Origin: Clostridiales bacterium
GTDB taxonomy: Bacteria; Bacillota; Clostridia; Oscillospirales; Acutalibacteraceae
Direction: 5' to 3'
DNA: 56,257 nt
Assembly (NCBI GenBank): GCA_021200555.1
Contig: JAJQGK010000034.1
Coordinates: 1 to 56,257 of the forward strand
How positions within the stretch are numbered: position 1 is the stretch's first letter; each line of letters begins with the position of its first letter. The translations under genes and the position numbers were made by a program. Below are positions 28,683 to 36,041 of the stretch, in pieces. The notes beneath the pieces are model-generated. The model worked only from the letters and a program-made list of their open reading frames with translations. It was not told the DNA's origin and did not search any database.

Positions 28683-29909
28683 CTATTTGTTTGTCTCGTT
28701 TTTCTTAGAGTATTTTGTCTTGTAAATAATTCTCATAAGCAAAGCTTCGACAGGATTGATATATTTTGCATCGCCGATTAAGCGTGCGGCTGCATCCGTT
28801 CTGATTTCTTTTTCAAGAACCATTTCAACAGCTTCTGCGTCATACTTATTTCCGGCTGCGCAAATAGCGCCGTTATCCTTAACAAGCACGGCATTTCTGC
28901 CCTTGAGCTTTTTAACAACCTTTTTGGCCGACTTTGCGGTGTTTGAAGGGTTATACTCCCCTGTTTTAAGAGTAACGCCCACAAGCTGTGCAAAATCGTC
29001 AAGCAAGGGTCTGAACTTGATGCCCATTCTTGAAGCCGCAACCAATTCGGGCTTTTTTGAATGAAGAACGCAATTTATATCCTCTCTGGCATTATAAACA
29101 GCTCTGTGCAGCTCTGCGCTGGCAGGATATTCATCGCAAGCTCCAACCTCTGCGCCGGATTCAAGGTCAATTCTAACGGAGTCGCCGCCCTCTACAGGAG
29201 ACATTATCATTGTAGAGCCGTCTCTCTCTGAGGTATAGGGATCGAAAAGCTGCGCCTGCTGCTTGGCTCCCTCGCTGACTTCCGCCACATGCTCCGCTAC
29301 AGCCGTTACGTTGTCGGCAATCTTACCGGAAACAGCTTCAAGTCTGTCAAGAAGGAACTGTCCGCAAACCTTTTCAAGCTCTCCCGCAACAGCAAAGGCC
29401 TCGTCGTAATCCTTGCCCATGCAAAGAGCGCCGTGGTGAGCCATAATAACAGCCTTTGACTCCGAACGCTCAATGGCTGCCGTTACTCCCTTACGGAGCT
29501 TTCCGGTGCCGGGAAGTCCGTAAGACGCTACGGGAATATCGGAACCTATAATATCTCTGCTCTCCTTGGGAACCATATTTATATCGTAGCCCAAAAAGCT
29601 TATTGCAGATGCATTTTTCTGGTGTGTATGAATTACAAAGTTGACATCACTGCGATGCTTATAAGCCTCTGCGTGAACGCCCTTTTCCGATGATGGCTTG
29701 ATTTCGGATGTATAAGCGCAGTCCTCAATCCTTACAAGAACGATATCATCGACAGTCAGGGACTCGTAGCTTCTTCCGCTGGGAGTGATAACAAAATACT
29801 CATCATCCACACGGCAGCTTACATTGCCCCATGTTCTGGCGATAAGACCGGACTCGACAAGTCTGATACCCGCCTTAACAACTTCTTCTTTTGCTTCCAA
29901 TATGTCCAT
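28683..29909 (-). CDS. Class II aldolase/adducin family protein, copy 2
   Basis: Identical in translation to 20447-21673 (408 aa; first domain with HTH zinc site, second domain lacking it). Confidence 0.82.
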   Translation of the reverse strand: MDILEAKEEVVKAGIRLVESGLIARTWGNVSCRVDDEYFVITPSGRSYESLTVDDIVLVRIEDCAYTSEIKPSSEKGVHAEAYKHRSDVNFVIHTHQKNASAISFLGYDINMVPKESRDIIGSDIPVASYGLPGTGKLRKGVTAAIERSESKAVIMAHHGALCMGKDYDEAFAVAGELEKVCGQFLLDRLEAVSGKIADNVTAVAEHVAEVSEGAKQQAQLFDPYTSERDGSTMIMSPVEGGDSVRIDLESGAEVGACDEYPASAELHRAVYNAREDINCVLHSKKPELVAASRMGIKFRPLLDDFAQLVGVTLKTGEYNPSNTAKSAKKVVKKLKGRNAVLVKDNGAICAAGNKYDAEAVEMVLEKEIRTDAAARLIGDAKYINPVEALLMRIIYKTKYSKKNETNK

Positions 29910-29933
29910 TATGCCACCTCTTTCAGGGAGTTA

Positions 29934-31418
29934 TCAATCGTACTGCTTAAGACCGACGTTTGCGAATACTCTGTCAAACTTAGCAAGAGCTTCATCAATA
30001 AGTTCGGGTGTATAAGCAGCTGAAGTATAAAGTCTGGAACCTGCAAGAGTAACAAGACCCTCTGCCATATAAGCAGCGCCCATGTGCTCCATCTCTTTCT
30101 GTCTTTCGCTTGTAGCGGAAAGAACGCCGGGGATAGTCCAAGGCTTGCTCCAATTAACAGCAAAATGCATTGTGCCGACTGTTTCAAGGTGGCAAATTGA
30201 ACCCTGGTTAAACGCAACAAAGGGAAGATTGTACTTTTTGATGAGCTCCTGAAGACCTTTGGTAAGTCTGTCGCCCATCTGTCCCGCCTTCTGGCAAGCG
30301 TTTGTTCTCTCAATTTCCTCAAGAGTATAATAACCGGCAACACAGGAAATGGGAGTAGCAGCAAGAGTACCGCCGATAAGAGCCTTATGGATTTTTTCAC
30401 CGTTGCTGTCAAGACCGGCGCCGAGATACTTCATATATTCTCTCTTACCGCCGATTCCGCCTGCTCCGGGATATCCGCCCGCTATAACCTTACCGAAGAT
30501 TGTCAAGTCGGGAGAAACGCCGAAGTAGCCCTGTGCGCACGCCATGCCTACACGGAAGCCGGTAACAACCTCATCAAATATAAGCAGAGCACCGTACTTA
30601 CGGCAAAGTCTTTCAACGCCCTTATTGAAATCATAATCAAGGGGTCTTGTTCCGCTTTCGGGACCGACAGGCTCGATGAATACAGCAGCTGTGCCGCCTC
30701 TGAGAGTATTAAGTCTGAGAGTTCTCTCAAGAGAATCAAGGTCATTGGGGAAGAACTCCTGAGTGTGCTTGAAGAGATAAAGAGGAACGCCGTGAGCCTG
30801 AGTGAATTTTGAACCGGGAACACGGATACTCCAGCCAAGCTGATCGCTCCAGCCGTGGTAAGCGCCGCCCATCTTAACGATGTTCTTATTCTTTGTGGCA
30901 AGTCTTGCAACACGAACGGCAGCCATACAAGCTTCGGTACCCGAACCGAGCATACGGAACATATCTACCGTTTCAACATTATCCGCAATCTTTTTGCCGA
31001 GCTTGTATTCATACTCATGGAAAAGACCTGTTGAAGGACCGCAAGTGTTAAGAAGGTCAATAACCTGCTCACGAACTGCGGGAGGATTGGAACCGAGAAC
31101 TGTAGGACCGCCTGCCTGCAGGAAATCAAAGTACTCATTTCCGTCAATATCATACAGCTTCATGCCGTCTGCCTTTGTAAAAACAAGGGGGAACGGGTAG
31201 TTAAACGCAAGGTTATGCTGTACACCGCCGGGGATAATCTGCTTTGCCTCTTCGATCATTACTTTTGATTTTGAGCATTTCTTTTCAAAGTAATTCTCTT
31301 CATAGTCCTTAAGGGCTTCGGGCTTGATGGTATAAATCGGCTGTTTAATAAGCTCGTCTAACTGCTTAGTAACAGCCTCTGCGTCACAATAATTCTCTAT
31401 TGCGAAACGAGTGTCCAT
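29934..31418 (-). CDS. Class III PLP aminotransferase, copy 2
   Basis: Identical in translation to 21698-23182, with the same ATG, GGAGG site and upstream TTGACA-17-TACAAT promoter. Confidence 0.8.
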   Translation of the reverse strand: MDTRFAIENYCDAEAVTKQLDELIKQPIYTIKPEALKDYEENYFEKKCSKSKVMIEEAKQIIPGGVQHNLAFNYPFPLVFTKADGMKLYDIDGNEYFDFLQAGGPTVLGSNPPAVREQVIDLLNTCGPSTGLFHEYEYKLGKKIADNVETVDMFRMLGSGTEACMAAVRVARLATKNKNIVKMGGAYHGWSDQLGWSIRVPGSKFTQAHGVPLYLFKHTQEFFPNDLDSLERTLRLNTLRGGTAAVFIEPVGPESGTRPLDYDFNKGVERLCRKYGALLIFDEVVTGFRVGMACAQGYFGVSPDLTIFGKVIAGGYPGAGGIGGKREYMKYLGAGLDSNGEKIHKALIGGTLAATPISCVAGYYTLEEIERTNACQKAGQMGDRLTKGLQELIKKYNLPFVAFNQGSICHLETVGTMHFAVNWSKPWTIPGVLSATSERQKEMEHMGAAYMAEGLVTLAGSRLYTSAAYTPELIDEALAKFDRVFANVGLKQYD

Positions 31419-31451
31419 ATTATTGTACCTCCAAAAAAAATACACATATAG

Positions 31452-31480
31452 ATTGTAATACAAAATCCTCCTTATGTCAA
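31452..31480 (-). promoter_or_regulatory. Promoter of the aminotransferase-aldolase operon, copy 2
   Basis: Duplicate of 23216-23244. Confidence 0.75.
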
Positions 31481-31519
31481 ACAAAATCTGAAAAATTTAT
31501 AAAAAATCTACATTTGCTA

Positions 31520-31548
31520 TTGCTTTGCCTTACTTCTTCTGCTAAAAT
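31520..31548 (+). promoter_or_regulatory. Promoter of the TSCPD-nucleosidase operon, copy 2
   Basis: Duplicate of 23284-23312. Confidence 0.6.
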
Positions 31549-31582
31549 TATATTGCAATTATTCTGAAAGGATAAAATAAAA

Positions 31583-31840
31583 ATGAATTTTTCGTATAAA
31601 ACACGAGGAACCTGTTCCACAAAGATAACCTTTGATTTGGATGACGGCGTGGTATCCAACGTAAGGTTTGTCGGCGGCTGCAACGGCAATCTTAAGGGCA
31701 TCGGATCCCTTGTTGAGGGAATGAATGCCGAAGATGTGGTAAAAAAACTCAAGGGCACAACCTGCGGCTTTAAGGGAACGTCATGTCCCGACCAGCTGGC
31801 TGCCGCCATAGAAGAAGCTTTAAGGGAGAATGAGAAATGA
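31583..31840 (+). CDS. TSCPD domain protein, copy 2
   Basis: Identical 85-aa product to 23347-23604, again overlapping the nucleosidase start by 4 bp. Confidence 0.85.
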   Translation: MNFSYKTRGTCSTKITFDLDDGVVSNVRFVGGCNGNLKGIGSLVEGMNAEDVVKKLKGTTCGFKGTSCPDQLAAAIEEALRENEK

Positions 31841-32511
31841 AAATAGGATTTGTTATTGCGGACGACAACGAATACGCACCCGTTCTTGAAAATGCCGAAA
31901 AATACGGCTGCAAAAAGGTTACGAGAAGAAACAGGGAAAGCGTTGAATTTAACATTGAAAAACATGAGATTATCGCCGTAAAATGCGGAATAGGCAAGGT
32001 TAACGCTGCTTCTGCGGCTGCATTTCTCATAGCCGACGACAATGTTGACGCCATTATAAATTTCGGGCTTTCGGGCGCAGTCAGCGGACTTTTAAAGGGC
32101 GACATCGTTGCCGGAACAAGCTTTACGGAATGTGATTTTGATATTTCTCCATTGGGTTTGCCCGTAGGCGTAAAGCCCCAGGACGTCTATGTTTACGAAG
32201 CGGACGGCGCAATGGTTAAAGCGGCTCTTTCAATTGCCGGCGTAAAAAGCGCAAAATGCGGCTGCGGAGATTTCTTTTTAAGCGACAGGGAAAAGAAGGA
32301 TTTTTACAAGGAGACATTCGGAATAAACGAATTTGATATGGAAACCGGCGCAATCGCTTCCGTCTGTCATGATGCGGACATTCCATTTGCGGCAATCAGG
32401 CAAATAAGCGATGATGCGGACGATGCGGCATCTGAAAGCTACAAGGAAATGAACGACAAATGCGAGGACTCTCTTATCGACGTTGTTATCCAAATCGTGA
32501 AAAATCTTTAA
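31837..32511 (+). CDS. mtnN: MTA/SAH nucleosidase-like, copy 2
   Basis: Identical 224-aa product to 23601-24275. Confidence 0.75.
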   Translation: MKIGFVIADDNEYAPVLENAEKYGCKKVTRRNRESVEFNIEKHEIIAVKCGIGKVNAASAAAFLIADDNVDAIINFGLSGAVSGLLKGDIVAGTSFTECDFDISPLGLPVGVKPQDVYVYEADGAMVKAALSIAGVKSAKCGCGDFFLSDREKKDFYKETFGINEFDMETGAIASVCHDADIPFAAIRQISDDADDAASESYKEMNDKCEDSLIDVVIQIVKNL

Positions 32512-32536
32512 ATTTAAAAAAAATTCAAAAAATTAC

Positions 32537-32565
32537 TTGACAAAAGAGGTTGTATGCTTTATAAT
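32537..32565 (+). promoter_or_regulatory. Promoter of the tRNA pair, copy 2
   Basis: Duplicate of the exact-consensus promoter at 24301-24329. Confidence 0.88.
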
Positions 32566-32594
32566 TACATTCGCTGTTGAATTTCAGCGAATAT

Positions 32595-32671
32595 GGCGGC
32601 GTAGCTCAGTTGGCTAGAGCATTCGGTTCATACCCGACAGGTCATTGGTTCAAATCCAACCGCCGCTACCA
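32595..32671 (+). tRNA. tRNA-Met (CAT), copy 2
   Basis: Identical to 24359-24435. Confidence 0.92.
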
Positions 32672-32712
32672 TTCAGGCGGCTTTGCTTTCAAGTTCAGCC
32701 GCCCGCATACAC

Positions 32713-32787
32713 GGCCCGGTGGTCAAGCGGCTAAGACACCGCCCTTTCACGGCGGTAACACGAGTTCGATTCTCGTCCGGGTCACCA
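32713..32787 (+). tRNA. tRNA-Glu (TTC), copy 2
   Basis: Identical to 24477-24551. Confidence 0.95.
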
Positions 32788-32788
32788 C

Positions 32789-32817
32789 AAGCCCCATTTT
32801 CGGGGCTTTATTTTTTT
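32789..32817 (+). terminator. Intrinsic terminator of the tRNA operon, copy 2
   Basis: Duplicate of 24553-24581. Confidence 0.9.
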
Positions 32818-32818
32818 G

Positions 32819-32847
32819 TTGATTTTGTATTCACTTTATGATATTAT
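32819..32847 (+). promoter_or_regulatory. Promoter of the intact tautomerase gene
   Basis: TTGATT, 17 bp, TATTAT, about 30 bp before the ATG. Confidence 0.6.
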
Positions 32848-32876
32848 GGCTGTATCAAATAAAAAGGAGAAATTTT

Positions 32877-33218
32877 ATGCCGTTTATAGATTCAAAAATA
32901 ACCAAAGAAGTCAGTCCCGAAAAGAAGGAAAAAATTAAATCTCAGCTCGGTTCCGCAGTTTCAATTCTTCACAAATCGGAAACTTACCTTATGATCGGAA
33001 TTGCAGACAACTATGATTTATGGATGGGCGGAAAAAAGCTCGACAAGGGCGCATATGTTGAGGTAAGCTTGTTCGGAAGCGCATCATCTTCGGATTATGA
33101 GAAGCTCACTAAGAAAATTTGTGAAATTTACGAAAAGGAGCTTGACATTCCCGGCTCGGCGGTCTATGTGACCTATCACCCGATATCCGATTGGGGCTGG
33201 AACGGCGGAAATTTCTGA
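32877..33218 (+). CDS. MIF-like tautomerase family protein
   Basis: 113-aa homologue of macrophage migration inhibitory factor / phenylpyruvate tautomerase. After Met removal the catalytic Pro2 would be N-terminal (MPFIDS). The middle has LMIGIADNYDLWMGG and VEVSLFG, and the C-terminus ISDWGWNGGNF matches the NWGWNGSTF end of animal MIF, unlike the ~60-aa 4-oxalocrotonate tautomerases. Trimeric tautomerase activity is expected; the physiological substrate in bacteria is unknown. This is the only intact copy, as the duplication junction destroys the other. It has an AAGGAG site and its own promoter. Confidence 0.85.
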   Translation: MPFIDSKITKEVSPEKKEKIKSQLGSAVSILHKSETYLMIGIADNYDLWMGGKKLDKGAYVEVSLFGSASSSDYEKLTKKICEIYEKELDIPGSAVYVTYHPISDWGWNGGNF

Positions 33219-33233
33219 AAAAATAATCAAATC

Positions 33234-33269
33234 AATCATCTCTGCATATAATATTCAGAGGTGATTTTT
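33234..33269 (+). promoter_or_regulatory. Terminator-like hairpin sequestering the asnB ribosome site
   Basis: AATCATCTCTG (33234-33244) pairs with CAGAGGTGATT (33256-33266) over 11 bp with one G-U and an 11-nt loop, followed by six T. The 3' arm contains the asnB Shine-Dalgarno AGAGGTGA, and the ATG is at 33271, directly after the T run. It can act as terminator of the tautomerase transcript and also limit asnB translation. Confidence 0.7.
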
Positions 33270-33270
33270 T

Positions 33271-35094
33271 ATGTGCGGAATTGCAGGGATGCTGTCCCCT
33301 CATATCGATATGAGAGAAAGACGGGACGTAATCAACAATATAAGCGACAGTCTGAAAATGCGGGGCCCGGATGCAAGGGGCGAGATGATAAAGCCCTATG
33401 CGGCGTTAATTCACAGGCGGCTGGCTGTTATCGATCCGAAAAACGGCGCTCAGCCCATGACATTCGGGAAATATACAATTATATATAACGGCGAAATTTA
33501 CAACACGGAGGAAATTCGTCAAGAGCTTATACGCAGCGGCTACAAATTTGAAACAAGCTGCGATACCGAGGTTTTGCTGAAGGCCTTTCACAAATGGCGT
33601 GAACGCTCTCTCGAAAAGCTTAACGGAATATTTGCCTACGCCGTTTGGAATGATGAGGATCGGGAGCTTTTCCTGTGCCGCGACAGAATAGGCGTAAAGC
33701 CCCTTTTTTACGCCGAAAAAGAGGAGTTGTTCTGTTTTGCCAGCAGAATTAAAAGTCTGCTTTCAGTACCTGAAATCAAGCCTCAGGTTGACGAAAACGG
33801 GCTGAACGAGATTTTTATGCTGGGACCGGCAAAGCCAATCGGTTCGGGAGTTTTTCGAGATATAAAGGAGCTGCCTCCCGGGGCTTATATGTATTTTCGT
33901 CAGGGAAAAAGCGAAATCAAATATTATTGGAAGCTCAAAGCCCGAAAACACAATGAAAGCTTTACCGAAACCTTGGAGCATACCAAATTCCTTGTAACGG
34001 ACTCCATTCGGCGGCAGCTTGTTTCCGACGTACCTCTTTGCACTTTTTTAAGCGGAGGACTTGATTCATCGATAATAAGTATGATTGCGGCAAAATATTA
34101 TTGTGACAAGGGAAAAACACTTCAAACATATTCCGTTGATTATGAGGACAACGACAAATATTTTACCGAAAGCATATTCCAGCCGAATAAGGACAGCGAT
34201 TATATAGGCATTATATCGGATTTTATCGGCAGCAAACATAAAAATATAGTTCTTGACAACAGGCAGGTTGCGAAAGCGGTAATCGACAGCACGTACGCCA
34301 GAGGATTGCCCGGATTTACCGACGTGGACTCTTCGCTTCTGCTGTTTTGCAGGCAGATAAAAAAGGATTGCACCGTTGCGGTTTCCGGAGAATGCGCAGA
34401 TGAGATTTTCGGCGGCTATCCATGGTACCACAATAAGGATATTCTTTTTGAGGACTGCTTCCCGTGGAGCAGATCCGGCAATGTACGCAGGAGCATATTG
34501 AAGCGCGGGCTGCTTCCGAAGGGTGATGAATACGTAAGGGAAAAGTACAGGGAAACAGTTGCAAAAACGCCGTATCTCGAAAGCGACACAAAATTTGAAA
34601 AACGGATGCGTGAGATGTTCATGCTGAATTTAGATTGGTTTATGCAGACGCTCCTTGTTCGGAAGGATGCAATGAGTATGGAAAGCTCCCTGGAGGTCAG
34701 GGTTCCCTTCTGCGACCACAGAATTGTTGAGTATGCTTACAATATGCCCTGGGAAATAAAGTCCTTTGAGGGCAGGGAAAAGGGAATTTTGCGAAGGGCC
34801 TTTGAACGGGATTTGCCCACATCTATTGTTTGGCGTAAGAAAAGCCCATACCCGAAAACATTCAATCCGATATATTTCGATGAAATTTGCAAAATGACGG
34901 AGACGGTTCTCAGCGACAAAACCGGTCCCCTGTCGGAAATGCTGAACGCCGACACGGTCAGAGCGTTAACGGAAAATCCCGATACGCTCAAGGAGCCTTG
35001 GTACGGTCAGCTTATGCGGGGTCCTCAGGTGCTGGCATATATCGTGCAGATATATTATTGGATTAAGGATAACAATGTTGAATTTATCTTTTAA
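33271..35094 (+). CDS. asnB: Asparagine synthase (glutamine-hydrolysing)
   Basis: ATP-dependent amidation of aspartate with glutamine as nitrogen donor. The 607-aa chain has the N-terminal glutaminase domain with nucleophile Cys2 (MCGIAGM), RGPDARGEM and the NGEIYN motif, then an ATP-pyrophosphatase synthetase domain with SGGLDSSIIS near residue 261 and GECADEIFGGYPWY. All catalytic signatures are present. It has no separate promoter that I can see other than through or after the 33234-33269 hairpin. A terminator follows. Confidence 0.92.
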   Translation: MCGIAGMLSPHIDMRERRDVINNISDSLKMRGPDARGEMIKPYAALIHRRLAVIDPKNGAQPMTFGKYTIIYNGEIYNTEEIRQELIRSGYKFETSCDTEVLLKAFHKWRERSLEKLNGIFAYAVWNDEDRELFLCRDRIGVKPLFYAEKEELFCFASRIKSLLSVPEIKPQVDENGLNEIFMLGPAKPIGSGVFRDIKELPPGAYMYFRQGKSEIKYYWKLKARKHNESFTETLEHTKFLVTDSIRRQLVSDVPLCTFLSGGLDSSIISMIAAKYYCDKGKTLQTYSVDYEDNDKYFTESIFQPNKDSDYIGIISDFIGSKHKNIVLDNRQVAKAVIDSTYARGLPGFTDVDSSLLLFCRQIKKDCTVAVSGECADEIFGGYPWYHNKDILFEDCFPWSRSGNVRRSILKRGLLPKGDEYVREKYRETVAKTPYLESDTKFEKRMREMFMLNLDWFMQTLLVRKDAMSMESSLEVRVPFCDHRIVEYAYNMPWEIKSFEGREKGILRRAFERDLPTSIVWRKKSPYPKTFNPIYFDEICKMTETVLSDKTGPLSEMLNADTVRALTENPDTLKEPWYGQLMRGPQVLAYIVQIYYWIKDNNVEFIF

Positions 35095-35105
35095 ACAGAT
35101 GAAGA

Positions 35106-35146
35106 AAGCCTGCGGCAGGTTTTATCCCGTCACAGGCTTGATTTTT
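35106..35146 (+). terminator. Intrinsic terminator after asnB
   Basis: AAGCCTG (35106-35112) with CAGGCTT (35133-35139), then GATTTTTA. Confidence 0.75.
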
Positions 35147-35174
35147 ACTTAATATACTTGACTTTTATTATATA

Positions 35175-36041
35175 TCAGATGTCATTCAAAGGGCTGTCAT
35201 CGCAGCAATGAACGTCAATGCCGAACATCTTGCAAATTTTAAGTATAATTCTGAATATTTTCGCAAAGATATTTGTCTGGTGGCAAAGGCAGTCACAGGG
35301 ATTTGTTTCAACTGCGGGAATGTCAACCTCCGCATCGCCGTCTGCAACGGTTACATAAGCGTAGGTATCGGTATATCCGTCCTTATGGATAAGCAGCTCC
35401 CATGTTCCCTCGGGGAATACATAATCAAGGCAGCCGTTCTCATCTGTTGTAAGGGTAAAGGTTTCGCCGGTATTAACCTCGGTAACTGTAACCTCCGCAT
35501 TTGTGAGAGGATTGCCTTCAGCGTCGGTAATAACCTCGCTTACTTCGCTCTGTCCGCCGGCGTAAAGGGTTTCCTTATATGTGTCGCCGCACTTGTCGCA
35601 GCGGTACATAATATAGCCGTCCTTTGTCTTTGTGGCTTCGACTCTTGCCGCCTCAATGTAATTGTGTCCCGTAGCCTCAGTATATTCTTCAATATAGGTA
35701 AGTCCGCAGCGTGTGCAGGTGTAGGATGTACGACCCTGCTCGGTACAGGTCGGAGCAATGATATTTTCTATGTAATTATGACCTGTAGCCTCTGTGTAAT
35801 TTGCTCTGTAGCTTGTTCCGCATATTGAGCATGTGTAGGAGGTATAACCCTGAGTTGTGCAGGTAGCGGCAACTGTCGTTTCAATGTAATTATGACCGGT
35901 CGGCAGTACATAATCGTCTCTGTATACGCCTCCGCATACGGTGCACTCGTACCTTGTATAACCTCTTTCCGTGCAGGTGGGGTCTACAACCGTTGTGGTG
36001 AAGGTATGACCGGTTGCGGGAACCTCATTATCAACATAGCT
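35175..36041 (-). pseudogene. C-terminal part of the interrupted Cys-repeat surface protein
   Basis: Open in the same frame as 36042-39092 with no other stop. It encodes about four more Cys repeats (CTERGYT, CTTQGYT, CTEQGRT and a degenerate KTKDGYI), then a carboxypeptidase-regulatory-like beta domain (VITDAEGNPLTNAEVTV, about 75 residues), and a C-terminal tail with a basic amphipathic helix (IFAKIFRIILKICKMFGI) and paired cysteines. Expression requires read-through of the TAA, reversal, or internal initiation, for example at the ATG at 35609, for which no clear ribosome site is seen. Confidence 0.8.

Larger units (their letters stand above)
24714..32949. repeat. Tandem duplication, unit 2 (8,236 bp)
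   Basis: Second unit. It starts at the central GTTCCGCA and ends where the third copy of those 8 bp (32950-32957) leads into the intact tautomerase gene. Translations of all internal genes are identical to unit 1, which argues for a very recent event or an assembly duplicate. Confidence 0.95.

Noticed and set aside
16478-32957. Composite transposon or integrated element as the cause of the duplication
   Set aside because: No transposase, integrase, terminal inverted repeats or att-like repeats at the boundaries; tRNA genes are internal and intact.
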